From the NCBI GenBank assembly GCA_024698075.1, contig JAILRP010000026.1, forward strand, positions 62,001 through 126,000: a stretch of DNA of 64,000 nt, read 5' to 3'. Positions 28,250 to 36,821 of the stretch are shown one piece after another. Each line of letters starts with the position of its first letter. Positions within the stretch are counted from its first letter, which is position 1. The stretch comes from Lachnospiraceae bacterium (GTDB lineage Bacteria > Bacillota > Clostridia > Lachnospirales > Lachnospiraceae). The notes under the pieces are model-generated. The model was not told where the DNA came from and did no database searches. It was given only the letters and a program-made list of their open reading frames with translations. The position numbers and the translations under genes are program-made.

Positions 28250-28839
28250 TGGGTGAAGATGCCCCGCTTACAAAAAAAGAGCTTAGGCATGCCATGCTAA
28301 AAAAACGCAGGGAAATGACGGACGAAGAGTGTGCTCTTGCCTCAAAGATGATATGCGGGACTTTCCTTGCGTGTGATGAATATAAAAAGGCATCATCGAT
28401 CCTTCTGTATAAGGCATATGATAATGAGGCCGATACCGATCTGATCTTTGAACGGGCTTTGGCCGACGGAAAGACCGTAGCTTACCCTGCCGCACGCACT
28501 GACTGCGGATATGAGCTGATTTTCTATAAGGTCAGCAGCTTATCGCAGCTTCATCCGGGATTTAAAGGGATAATGGAGCCTGATGCCGGATCTTCCGACG
28601 GATTATTTAGCGGCACTGCGGACGTCTGCATCACTCCGGGGGCGGTATTCGACAGAAGCTGCCACCGCATAGGCTACGGAATGGCGTTCTATGACAGATT
28701 TCTAAGAAGCTTAAGGCCCCGTTCCGTCATTGGCCTTGCATATGACTTCCAGGTCGTTCGCGGATTCGAGGCGGAAGAGACCGATGAAAGCGTTGACATG
28801 GTGATCACTGAATCGGGAATATACACAGCACATGAATAA
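28249..28839 (+). CDS. 5-formyltetrahydrofolate cyclo-ligase
   Basis: Converts 5-formyl-THF to methenyl-THF with ATP, returning stored folate to the one-carbon pool used by fhs and folD upstream. The 196 residues fit the family, with the N-terminal KKELRHAMLKKRREM segment and the C-terminal RIGYGMAFYDRFL motif. Most relatives read GYGGGYYDR there, so the loop is slightly divergent. Its start overlaps the proB stop by one base, and its stop overlaps miaB by eight bases. Confidence 0.93.
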   Translation: MGEDAPLTKKELRHAMLKKRREMTDEECALASKMICGTFLACDEYKKASSILLYKAYDNEADTDLIFERALADGKTVAYPAARTDCGYELIFYKVSSLSQLHPGFKGIMEPDAGSSDGLFSGTADVCITPGAVFDRSCHRIGYGMAFYDRFLRSLRPRSVIGLAYDFQVVRGFEAEETDESVDMVITESGIYTAHE

Positions 28840-30289
28840 AATAGCACCTGCTATCAATGACAAACCAAATACTGAGCCGGCAGGATCCGAAAGTATCAGG
28901 GAGTGCATAAGGACAGCATCGGAGCTTGTCCGTAAAAGGTCTGAAGCTGCGGGAAGAAAGCTTTCATATCATGTTACGACGTTCGGATGCCAGATGAATG
29001 CCAGGGATTCCGAGAAGCTTTCGGGGATACTCGAGGAATGCGGATATATATATGAAGAAGATGAACTGTCTGCCGATGTTGTCATATATAATACCTGTAC
29101 CGTCAGGGACAACGCCAATCAGAGGTTCTTTGGACATTTGGGCAGCATCGGGGCCGTAAAACGAAAAAGGAGCGGCATGATCATCGGGGTCTGCGGATGC
29201 CTTTCCCAGGAAGTGACGGCGAGGGAAAAGATACTTAAGAGCTTTCCGTTCGTTGATATCGTGTTCGGAACACACAATGTTTTTGACTTAGCGTCCCTGC
29301 TCGTGAAGGCGCTGAGCCGGGATCCCTCTGAAAAGTCCCATGCCGTCACCGAAATATGGGACGGCACAGACATGATCGTCGAGGATGTTCCGGTAAAGAG
29401 GAACTACCGTTTCAAGTCCGGTGTCAACATCATGTTCGGGTGCGACAATTTCTGCAGCTACTGCATTGTCCCGTATGTAAGGGGACGCGAGAGGAGCCGC
29501 AGGAGTGAAGATATCATAGAAGAGATCAAAAGACTTTCCGATGACGGCGTGGTTGAAGTCATGCTCCTCGGACAGAATGTAAACTCATACGGGAAGGGAC
29601 TTGATGAAGACATCGATTTTGCGAAGCTCCTTGGGATGGTGGAAAAGGTTGACGGCATAGAACGGATAAGGTTCATGACGAGCCATCCGAAGGATCTGTC
29701 GGATGAACTTATAGAGGTCATGGCGGCATCAGACAAGATATGCCGGCACATACATCTGCCGCTTCAGTCAGGTTCTTCCAGGATACTTGAATCCATGAAC
29801 AGGCACTATACTAAGGAGCAGTATATCGAGCTTGCAGGACGCATCAGGGAGCGTGTCGACGGCATTTCGGTAACAACCGACATAATGGTCGGATATCCGG
29901 GTGAGACAGAAAAGGATATTGATGATACAATAGATGTCATCGAAAAGGTCGGATTCGACGGAGCGTTCACATTCATATATTCAAAAAGGGCCGGAACGAA
30001 AGCGGCCGCGATGCCGGATCAGGTAAGCGATGAGTTTGTAAAGGAAAGCTTTGACAGGGTGTTAAAAAAGGTTCAGGATGTAAGCACTCGTCAGGCGAAG
30101 AAGATAGAAGGCCGTATCATGGATGTCCTTGTCGAGGATATCAACAGGCAGGATCCGCACCTTGTCACCGGAAGGCTGTCAAACAACCTTACCGTGCATT
30201 TTCCCGGTGACTCTTCGCTCATCGGGAAGATCGTGGATGTAAAGCTCAGCAGCTGCAAAGGCTTTTATTATATCGGTGAAAAAATATAG
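28832..30289 (+). CDS. miaB: tRNA-2-methylthio-N6-dimethylallyladenosine synthase
   Basis: Radical SAM methylthiotransferase that adds the 2-methylthio group to i6A37 of tRNAs reading UNN codons. The 485 residues start with an unconserved extension of about 45 residues, then the MTTase domain (TFGCQMNARDSEK), the radical SAM centre with Cys204, Cys208 and Cys211 (CDNFCSYC), and a C-terminal TRAM domain near 410-483. The start lies inside the 3' end of the cyclo-ligase gene. leuS follows after 23 bases, giving a tRNA-related pair. Confidence 0.96.
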   Translation: MNKIAPAINDKPNTEPAGSESIRECIRTASELVRKRSEAAGRKLSYHVTTFGCQMNARDSEKLSGILEECGYIYEEDELSADVVIYNTCTVRDNANQRFFGHLGSIGAVKRKRSGMIIGVCGCLSQEVTAREKILKSFPFVDIVFGTHNVFDLASLLVKALSRDPSEKSHAVTEIWDGTDMIVEDVPVKRNYRFKSGVNIMFGCDNFCSYCIVPYVRGRERSRRSEDIIEEIKRLSDDGVVEVMLLGQNVNSYGKGLDEDIDFAKLLGMVEKVDGIERIRFMTSHPKDLSDELIEVMAASDKICRHIHLPLQSGSSRILESMNRHYTKEQYIELAGRIRERVDGISVTTDIMVGYPGETEKDIDDTIDVIEKVGFDGAFTFIYSKRAGTKAAAMPDQVSDEFVKESFDRVLKKVQDVSTRQAKKIEGRIMDVLVEDINRQDPHLVTGRLSNNLTVHFPGDSSLIGKIVDVKLSSCKGFYYIGEKI

Positions 30290-30312
30290 GAGATATAAAG
30301 AGGAGAACCAAA

Positions 30313-32712
30313 ATGGCAAAGATGTACAACCACGCGGAAGTGGAAAAGAAATGGCAGGCAAAGTGGGAGGAAGCCGGAATATTCAAGGCAGAGGATTTTT
30401 CCGACAAGCCGAAGTTCTACGGTCTTGTTGAGTTTCCGTATCCTTCGGGAGCGGGCATGCATGTCGGACACATAAAGGCTTATTCGAGCGTCGAGGTCAT
30501 AGCCAGAAAGCGCCGCATGCAGGGCTTTAATGTCATGTTCCCCATGGGATTTGATTCGTTCGGCCTTCCTGCGGAAAATTATGCCATCAAGACCGGAACC
30601 CACCCGGCTGTTATCACGGCCAAGAACATAGAGCATTTTACCGAGCAGTTGAAAACCGTCGGGTATTCGTTCGACTGGGACAGGGATCTTGCAACGAGCA
30701 ACCCGGATTATTACAAATGGACCCAGTGGATATTCTTAAAACTCTTTGAAAAGGGTCTCGTATTCCGTGCCAATACGCTCGTAAATTACTGCCCGAACTG
30801 CAAGGTCGTGCTTTCGAATGAGGATTCACAGGGCGGAAAATGCGATGTGTGCCACAGTGATGTCGTACAGAAGGAAAAGAGCGTCTGGTACCTTCGCATA
30901 ACGGATTATGCCGATAAGCTCCTCGAAGGCCTTGATACGGTGGACTTCCCCGAAAACGTAAAGCAGCAGGAAGTCAACTGGATCGGAAAGAGCGAAGGCG
31001 CTTTTGTGGATTTTTCATTAAAGGATATCGACGAAAAGCTTGAGATATATACGACGAGATGCGATACGCTCTTCGGCGTGACTTTCATGGTCATGGCTCC
31101 CGAGCATCCGCTCATCGACAAGTATAAGGACCGTCTTGCCAATTTTGATGAAGTAGAGAAGTACCGCGAGACCTGCTCTAAAAAGACCGAATTTGAGCGC
31201 ACACAGCTCGTTAAAGACAAAACCGGCGTAAAACTTGACGGGATCAGTGCCATAAATCCGGTAAACGGGAAAGAGATCCCGATCTTCATTGCCGATTATG
31301 TAATGATGGGCTACGGAACCGGCGCGATCATGGCGGTTCCCGCGCATGACCAGAGGGACTATGAGTTTGCCGTAAAATTCGGGATAGACATAATAGAAGT
31401 CATCGAAGGCGGTGATATCAGCAAGGAAGCATATTCCGGTGACGGCAACATGATCAATTCCGATTTCCTTGACGGGCTTACGAACAAAAAAGATTCCATT
31501 GCGAAAATGCTCGCATTCCTTGAGGAAAAGGGCATAGGAAGACGGGGCATACAGTACAAGATGAAAGACTGGGCGTTCAACCGCCAGAGATACTGGGGAG
31601 AGCCGATACCCCTTATCCACTGCAGCCGCTGCGGCGTTGTTGGTGTGCCCTATGAAGAGCTTCCGCTCACGCTTCCGGATGTTAAGAATTTTGAGCCCGG
31701 CGAGGACGGCAATTCCCCGCTCGCAAAGATAGATTCATTTGTTAACTGCAAATGCCCCAAGTGCGGCGGGGATGCCAAGCGTGAGACGGATACGATGCCC
31801 CAGTGGGCAGGATCTTCGTGGTATTTCTTAAGGTTCTGCGATCCGGGGAACGACAATGCGCTTGCGGACAGCGAAAAGCTTAAATACTGGATGCCGGTCG
31901 ACTGGTACAACGGCGGTATGGAGCATGTGACCAGACACCTTATATACTCAAGGTTCTGGCACAGGTTCTTATATGACCAGGGAATTGTCAATACGCCCGA
32001 GCCTTATGCAAAGCGTACATATCAGGGCCTCATCCTCGGCCCGGACGGCGATAAGATGAGTAAGAGCAAGGGAAATGTCGTGGATCCGATGGACATAGTC
32101 AGGGAATACGGCGCCGATACGCTCAGGCTGTATGTGCTCTTCATGGGTGACTACGGTGCGGCTACACCATGGAGCGAGAACGGCGTCAAGGGCTGCAAGA
32201 GGTTCCTCGACAGGTTTGCGGCGCTTCCGGATATCGTTGATAAAAAATCGTCAGATACTTCGCTTGAGAGCGCGGTTCACAAGACCATCAAGAAGGTCAG
32301 CGAAGATATCGAGCAGATGAAGTTCAATACGGCTGTCGCGGCAATGATGACGCTCCTCAATGATGTGTATGCAAACGGTTCGATAAACAGGGATGACCTT
32401 ATCGTGTTCATAAAGCTTCTGTCACCGTTTGCCCCGCATATATGTGAGGAGATGTACGAGTCCCTCGGAGGAGAGGGCTTTGTTGCCACGTCCGCATGGC
32501 CTGAATATGATCCGGCCAAGACCGTCGACCAGACTATCGAGATAGCGGTCCAGATAAACGGAAAGCTGAAGACGACCATAATGATCGACAAGGATGAGCC
32601 CAAAGAATCCGCGATCTCAAAGGGCAAGGAGGCCGTGGCTGATAAGCTTTCGGGAAATATCGTTAAGGAGATATATGTTCCTGGCAAGATAGTAAATATT
32701 GTGGTAAAATAA
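30313..32712 (+). CDS. leuS: Leucyl-tRNA synthetase
   Basis: Class Ia synthetase that charges tRNA-Leu; cytoplasmic. The 799 residues have the usual bacterial length. The HIGH-type motif lies in PSGAGMHVGHIKAY near residues 44-57, the CP1 editing domain follows, zinc-binding Cys pairs are seen (CPNCKVV with CDVCHSD, and CSRCG with CPKCGGD), and KMSKSKGNVVDP lies near 581-592. An AGGAGA ribosome site precedes the ATG. No T-box leader is seen in the 23 bases before it, so it is probably read through from miaB. An AT-rich gap follows the stop. Confidence 0.98.
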   Translation: MAKMYNHAEVEKKWQAKWEEAGIFKAEDFSDKPKFYGLVEFPYPSGAGMHVGHIKAYSSVEVIARKRRMQGFNVMFPMGFDSFGLPAENYAIKTGTHPAVITAKNIEHFTEQLKTVGYSFDWDRDLATSNPDYYKWTQWIFLKLFEKGLVFRANTLVNYCPNCKVVLSNEDSQGGKCDVCHSDVVQKEKSVWYLRITDYADKLLEGLDTVDFPENVKQQEVNWIGKSEGAFVDFSLKDIDEKLEIYTTRCDTLFGVTFMVMAPEHPLIDKYKDRLANFDEVEKYRETCSKKTEFERTQLVKDKTGVKLDGISAINPVNGKEIPIFIADYVMMGYGTGAIMAVPAHDQRDYEFAVKFGIDIIEVIEGGDISKEAYSGDGNMINSDFLDGLTNKKDSIAKMLAFLEEKGIGRRGIQYKMKDWAFNRQRYWGEPIPLIHCSRCGVVGVPYEELPLTLPDVKNFEPGEDGNSPLAKIDSFVNCKCPKCGGDAKRETDTMPQWAGSSWYFLRFCDPGNDNALADSEKLKYWMPVDWYNGGMEHVTRHLIYSRFWHRFLYDQGIVNTPEPYAKRTYQGLILGPDGDKMSKSKGNVVDPMDIVREYGADTLRLYVLFMGDYGAATPWSENGVKGCKRFLDRFAALPDIVDKKSSDTSLESAVHKTIKKVSEDIEQMKFNTAVAAMMTLLNDVYANGSINRDDLIVFIKLLSPFAPHICEEMYESLGGEGFVATSAWPEYDPAKTVDQTIEIAVQINGKLKTTIMIDKDEPKESAISKGKEAVADKLSGNIVKEIYVPGKIVNIVVK

Positions 32713-32829
32713 AATAGCAATAATTAAGAACTAAAAAACAATAAATTGCAAGATAATTATCGTCAAATGTGATAAATTATACTTACATTTTGAAAAAGGA
32801 TTGGACAAAGTTCCTATTATCACACTGAT
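32713..32829 (+). promoter_or_regulatory. AT-rich intergenic region with possible promoter
   Basis: This 117-base gap is much more A+T-rich than its surroundings. It holds a perfect palindrome GATAATTATC (32752-32761) and a -10-like TATACT (32778-32783), but no convincing -35 at normal spacing and no clear leuS terminator hairpin. Confidence 0.35.
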
Positions 32830-33372
32830 ATGGGCAGAAAGATAACATCTCTTTTGATTTGCCTTGCAGTTACGGCGTCTGTATTGTGTTCATGCGGCAA
32901 TGTACTGGAAAGCTGGGCTTACATACATGATCCGCAGACCGAGATATTATCTCTGTCCGATAATGGCAAGGCAGTTTATAAAGGCAGCAATTATAAATAT
33001 ACAAAAGATGATTCGTTCATCACGCTGAAGGACAGCTCCGGAGGCGAGACAAAGCTCCGGTATGTTACAGACGGAGACAATATCATTTTATATGAGTCAT
33101 CCACATATGATTTCGACGGAGAGGGAGAGCCAAACGGAGTGATCGGAGTCTGGGTTCAGGACAACGGATGGTCGTTCCAGTTTACCGAAAAAGGCACTTT
33201 TGCCGAGGAGAACATATTCCACGGGCATTACATCGTTGATGAGAATGCGCATACGATAAAGCTTGCATATGAGGAGCCGATGGAAGATGCACTGCTTTAT
33301 TATTCCCTTGACGGGAAGAAGCTTACGATCGAATATCCCTGGCCCATGGTCAGGACTGATTCGGGGAAATAG
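32830..33372 (+). CDS. Putative lipoprotein of unknown function
   Basis: A 180-residue protein with a lipoprotein-type signal peptide: basic start (MGRKI), a hydrophobic run and cysteines at 20 and 22 in SVLCSCG, either of which could be the lipidated Cys. The mature part is beta-rich and hydrophilic, with short repeats of the kind GVWVQDNGWSFQFTEKGTF near 98-116, resembling small lipocalin-like or DUF5640-type domains. I do not recognise a specific family. No ribosome site is visible before the ATG, and the gene follows the only strongly A+T-rich gap in the window. It lies 78 bases before the sugar-binding protein gene, but a functional link is not shown. Confidence 0.75.
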   Translation: MGRKITSLLICLAVTASVLCSCGNVLESWAYIHDPQTEILSLSDNGKAVYKGSNYKYTKDDSFITLKDSSGGETKLRYVTDGDNIILYESSTYDFDGEGEPNGVIGVWVQDNGWSFQFTEKGTFAEENIFHGHYIVDENAHTIKLAYEEPMEDALLYYSLDGKKLTIEYPWPMVRTDSGK

Positions 33373-33377
33373 GTCAT

Positions 33378-33396
33378 AAGCGTCAAACGCTTTTGA
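33378..33396 (+). promoter_or_regulatory. Cre/LacI-type operator candidate overlapping a short hairpin
   Basis: TCAAACGCTTTTGA (33383-33396) is a near-palindrome with a central CG, like LacI-family and CcpA sites, though it deviates from the cre consensus at its ends. The same bases form a short hairpin, AAGCG (33378-33382) with CGCTT (33388-33392), so a weak terminator for the lipoprotein gene is an equal alternative. Confidence 0.35.
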
Positions 33397-33402
33397 TAAA
33401 GG

Positions 33403-33424
33403 CGGCAGCATAGTGCTGCTGCCG
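33403..33424 (+). other. 5' leader hairpin before the sugar-binding protein
   Basis: CGGCAGCA (33403-33410) pairs with TGCTGCCG (33417-33424) around a six-base loop. No T-run follows; the strong AAGGAGG ribosome site comes about a dozen bases later. It may stabilise the mRNA of this apparently highly expressed gene. Confidence 0.5.
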
Positions 33425-33450
33425 GAAATGATCAAGGAGGTACATTTATT

Positions 33451-34806
33451 ATGAAAATGAAACGAGTAGTTTCAATCCTGTTGGCCGGTGCCATGGCATT
33501 ATCACTTGTTGCCTGTGGTGCGGCTGCACCTGCAGCACCCGCTGCTCCCGCTGAACCTGCAGCAGAGGAGCCCGCTGCTGAAGAGCCCGCTGCTGAGCCG
33601 GCTGAAGAGCCCGCAGCAGAAGCTTCTGACGGAGCCATCACACTTGATATGTGGTGTATCGCTACCGAGAGTGACTCAAACCGTCATTCTTATGAAGAGG
33701 CTATCAAGGAAATGCAGGCTGAGTATCCTGATGTAACCCTTAACTGGGAAGCATTTGAGAACCAGTCCTACAAGACAAAGATCAAAGCCGCAGTTGCTGC
33801 TGATGAAATGCCTGATATCTTCTTCACGTGGTCATGCGCATTCCTTGGCGACTTCGTAAATGCCGGCAAGGTTTACTGCCTTGATGATGCTTATCAGAAC
33901 TACAAGGATGAGCTTCCCGAGGTTATGCTTGGCAACACGACTTATGACGGCAAGCACTATGGTGTTCCTCTTACAATGAACATCGTTGGTCTTTTCGCTA
34001 ACATGGATCTGCTGAAAGAAGCAGGATATGATGAGATCCCCGGCTCTTACGAAGAGTTCATCGCATGCTGTGATGCTCTTAAGGCAAAGGGAATCATTCC
34101 TTTCGGATGTGCAGGCAAAGAGACATGGTGCGTTACCGAGTATCTTGAGTCTGTTATAGAGAAGAGCGTTGGTGCTGATGCACTTAACGACATCTTCCTT
34201 GGCAAGGCTACATGGAATAATCCTGACGTAGGCGCTGCTGTTGATACATTCCAGGGTCTTGTTAACAACGGATACTTCGATCCTTCAGGTATCGGTCTTA
34301 CAAACGACGAAGTTAAGGCTAACTTCATGGCCGGCAAGTATGCATTCTACATGAACGGCACATGGAACTGCGCAGACTTCGCTGCAAACGAAGAGTTCTT
34401 CCCGAAGGTTAAAGTTGGTGAGTTCCCTGTCATCAATGCTGACAAGGCTAAGCTCGGCCAGCTCATCGGCGGACCTTCAGATACACTTGCTGTAGCAGCT
34501 TCTTCAGAAAATGCTGAGAAGGCAGCTGAGTACACATTCGAACTTGGTAAGAGGATCTGCCATTACGGATATCTTGACGGCTGCGGACTTCCCGCATGGA
34601 CACCTTACGGTGATACGAGCGGAATCAACGGTCTTACACAGGCTGTATCAGACATCTGTGCAAATGCTGATTCTTACGTTCTCTTTGGTGACACAGCTAT
34701 GTCAGCTGATGATGCAAACACATACCTGTCATATGTAGATCAGGTTTATGGATGCCAGGTTGACGGAACCGCATTCATCGAAGGACTTGCTAAGGATATC
34801 AGATAA
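33451..34806 (+). CDS. Sugar ABC transporter substrate-binding lipoprotein (family 1)
   Basis: Extracellular solute-binding protein, lipid-anchored, that delivers a carbohydrate (probably an oligosaccharide) to the permeases downstream. The 451 residues start with a signal peptide ending in LSLVACG (lipid Cys22), then an Ala/Pro/Glu-rich spacer (about residues 24-58, built from AAEEP-like units), then the two-lobed binding domain. Codon choice is more biased than in neighbours, favouring a narrow set such as GCT, CTT and AAG, which suggests very high expression. A strong AAGGAGG lies before the ATG. A terminator-like hairpin between it and the permeases would keep the binding protein in excess. 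Confidence 0.93.
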   Translation: MKMKRVVSILLAGAMALSLVACGAAAPAAPAAPAEPAAEEPAAEEPAAEPAEEPAAEASDGAITLDMWCIATESDSNRHSYEEAIKEMQAEYPDVTLNWEAFENQSYKTKIKAAVAADEMPDIFFTWSCAFLGDFVNAGKVYCLDDAYQNYKDELPEVMLGNTTYDGKHYGVPLTMNIVGLFANMDLLKEAGYDEIPGSYEEFIACCDALKAKGIIPFGCAGKETWCVTEYLESVIEKSVGADALNDIFLGKATWNNPDVGAAVDTFQGLVNNGYFDPSGIGLTNDEVKANFMAGKYAFYMNGTWNCADFAANEEFFPKVKVGEFPVINADKAKLGQLIGGPSDTLAVAASSENAEKAAEYTFELGKRICHYGYLDGCGLPAWTPYGDTSGINGLTQAVSDICANADSYVLFGDTAMSADDANTYLSYVDQVYGCQVDGTAFIEGLAKDIR

Positions 34807-34836
34807 TCGATTCTTATCAGTTTAATGATCTTGGCT

Positions 34837-34874
34837 CTCCCGGACCCCGTACGGAGTTCGGGAGGGTCTTATTT
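34837..34874 (+). terminator. Partial terminator between binding protein and permeases
   Basis: CTCCCGGAC (34837-34845) pairs with GTTCGGGAG (34856-34864), with one G-U pair, and a T-rich tail (TCTTATTT) follows after two G. Placement after the binding-protein gene is common in ABC operons and would cause partial read-through. Confidence 0.6.
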
Positions 34875-34891
34875 GATGAAAGGTACACGCT

Positions 34892-35794
34892 ATGACTGAC
34901 AATACTCATAAAAAAAGAGTGGATTTCGGGAAAGGTGTTACGATCTTTCTGTTTCTGCTCCCGGCGCTTTTGCTCTTTGTCGGTATTCTGATAGCTCCGA
35001 TCATTGTGTCTGTTTACAGGAGCATGTATGACTGGAACGGCTTTTCGGAAGGCACGTTCATAGGACTTGAAAACTATAAGGAACTGTTCACGAACGGCTC
35101 CATCAAATTCATGGTAGGTCTTAAGAATGCACTTCTCATAGCATTCTTTTCGGTTTTCGTCCAGCTTCCGTTCTCACTGTTTCTTGCACTGCTGCTCGGC
35201 AGAAAAGTTAAAGGAGAGAAGACATTCCTGTCCGTCTTTTTCATGCCGGTTCTCATTTCCACGGTAGTTATCGGTCAGTTATGGCTCAAGATATACAATC
35301 CCGACTACGGTATACTGAACAGGTTTCTTGAAGCCGTCAATCTCGGGCATCTGAAACATGTTTGGGTCGGAGAGGTATCAACGGCCCTCGGAGCTGTAAT
35401 AGTTCCCACGATCTGGCAGTACATCGGATATCATATGCTCCTGATGTATGCCGGCGTAAAAGGCGTTTCAACGGATCTGCGTGAGGCGGCTATGCTTGAC
35501 GGCGCCACAAAGTGGCAGGTCGACAGATACGTCGTCATCCCCATAATCAAACCTATCATAAGGGTCAGCGTCATCTTTGCGGTGACCGGATCCCTCAAGA
35601 CTTACGACCTTGTACGTATACTTACGGAAGGCGGGCCGTTCCAGACAACGGAAGTTCCGAGCACATTGCTTGAGAACATGCTTTTCCTAAGGAACAGATA
35701 CGGAATGGGAAGTACGATATCCGTTATGCTGATAGTGCTGTGTTTTGCTTTTGCACTTGCCATAACGGCAGCATTTAAGGATAAGGAGGCGTAA
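34892..35794 (+). CDS. Sugar ABC transporter permease (MalF/UgpA type)
   Basis: A 300-residue inner component with six predicted membrane helices. The EAA loop that contacts the ATPase reads EAAMLDGATKWQVDRYVVIP (near residues 199-218). It pairs with the permease encoded 1 base downstream to form the channel for the sugar bound by the preceding lipoprotein. No ATP-binding subunit is encoded here, so a shared MsmK-type ATPase elsewhere is probable. Confidence 0.93.
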   Translation: MTDNTHKKRVDFGKGVTIFLFLLPALLLFVGILIAPIIVSVYRSMYDWNGFSEGTFIGLENYKELFTNGSIKFMVGLKNALLIAFFSVFVQLPFSLFLALLLGRKVKGEKTFLSVFFMPVLISTVVIGQLWLKIYNPDYGILNRFLEAVNLGHLKHVWVGEVSTALGAVIVPTIWQYIGYHMLLMYAGVKGVSTDLREAAMLDGATKWQVDRYVVIPIIKPIIRVSVIFAVTGSLKTYDLVRILTEGGPFQTTEVPSTLLENMLFLRNRYGMGSTISVMLIVLCFAFALAITAAFKDKEA

Positions 35795-35795
35795 T

Positions 35796-36680
35796 ATGGG
35801 CAAGAATACAAAAAGAGATACCGCCTCCGGCTACGAATACACTGAGATAAAGAAAACAAACCCGGTCACACGGTTCATAACATATATTTTCCTGATTTTC
35901 TGGGCGCTTGTTAATATTTTCCCGATATATTTCATGTTCACTTTCTCGCTGAAGTCCAACGAGGAGATATTCGGTGAAAACATCATAGGGCTTCCGAGAA
36001 ACTGGATATGGGAAAACTTCACTTCCGCAATGAACACGGGAAATATGGGAAGATATTTTGCCAATAGCGTTCTCGTCACGACCGCTTCGATAGCGATATC
36101 CACATTTGCCGCACTCATGGCCACGTATGCGCTGACTCGTATCAAGTGGAGAGGTTCGAAGCTCATGAATTCTTTCCTCATGCTCGGACTTACGATCCCG
36201 CTTCAGGCTTCGATCGTTCCCGTATACGTAATACTGTCTAAGGCTCACTGGCTCAACCATTATTCGACGCTTATCATTCCGTATTCCGCATTTGCTCTAT
36301 CGATGTCGATACTGATAAGCACAGGTTTCATGGTCGACATACCGTATGATCTTGACGAATCCGCCAGGATAGACGGCTGCGGGCTGTGGAAGACGTTCTT
36401 TGCTATCATACTTCCGCTCATGAAGCCTGCACTTTCAACCATAGCGATATATTCATACCTTCAGTGCTGGAACGAGTTCATGTTCGCTAACGTGTTCATA
36501 AGCGACAGCGCCCACAGGACACTCCCTGTCGGCATCAAGGCCCTCTCTGGCGCTTATACGACAGACTGGGGCCCGATAGGCGCGGCACTTGTCATCGCCA
36601 CATTCCCGACATTGATCGTATACATTTTCTTGAGCAACAGGATACAGGAGAGCTTCATTGCCGGTGCAGTGAAAGGCTGA
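35796..36680 (+). CDS. Carbohydrate ABC transporter permease (MalG/UgpE type)
   Basis: A 294-residue permease with six predicted membrane helices, the partner of the preceding gene. Its EAA motif reads ESARIDGCGLWKTFFAIILP (near residues 189-208). AAGGAGG within the end of the previous gene precedes the ATG. A strong terminator follows 14 bases after the stop, so this is the end of the importer operon. The substrate cannot be told; no glycoside hydrolase or regulator gene is adjacent. Confidence 0.93.
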   Translation: MGKNTKRDTASGYEYTEIKKTNPVTRFITYIFLIFWALVNIFPIYFMFTFSLKSNEEIFGENIIGLPRNWIWENFTSAMNTGNMGRYFANSVLVTTASIAISTFAALMATYALTRIKWRGSKLMNSFLMLGLTIPLQASIVPVYVILSKAHWLNHYSTLIIPYSAFALSMSILISTGFMVDIPYDLDESARIDGCGLWKTFFAIILPLMKPALSTIAIYSYLQCWNEFMFANVFISDSAHRTLPVGIKALSGAYTTDWGPIGAALVIATFPTLIVYIFLSNRIQESFIAGAVKG

Positions 36681-36694
36681 CAGAAGATCATACC

Positions 36695-36728
36695 GGACCC
36701 GTCATATTTTGTGGCGGGTCCTTTTTTT
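36695..36728 (+). terminator. Rho-independent terminator of the sugar ABC operon
   Basis: GGACCCG at 36695-36701 pairs with CGGGTCC at 36715-36721, with a loop of mostly A and T, and seven T follow at 36722-36728. Confidence 0.9.
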
Positions 36729-36751
36729 ACCACAAAATATGCTTTTTTCAC

Positions 36752-36779
36752 TTGATTTTTACCGTGACTACTGTAAAAT
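36752..36779 (+). promoter_or_regulatory. Sigma-A-like promoter of the pseudo-receiver/sortase/LRR operon
   Basis: TTGATT (36752-36757), a 16-base spacer and TAAAAT (36774-36779). It lies just after the previous terminator and about 43 bases before the first start codon I favour. No other promoter-like gap occurs until after the second LRR gene, so it may drive the whole block to 47110. Confidence 0.6.
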
Positions 36780-36821
36780 GATATATGTATATTTATGCGT
36801 TATAAAGGCAGGGTATACCAT

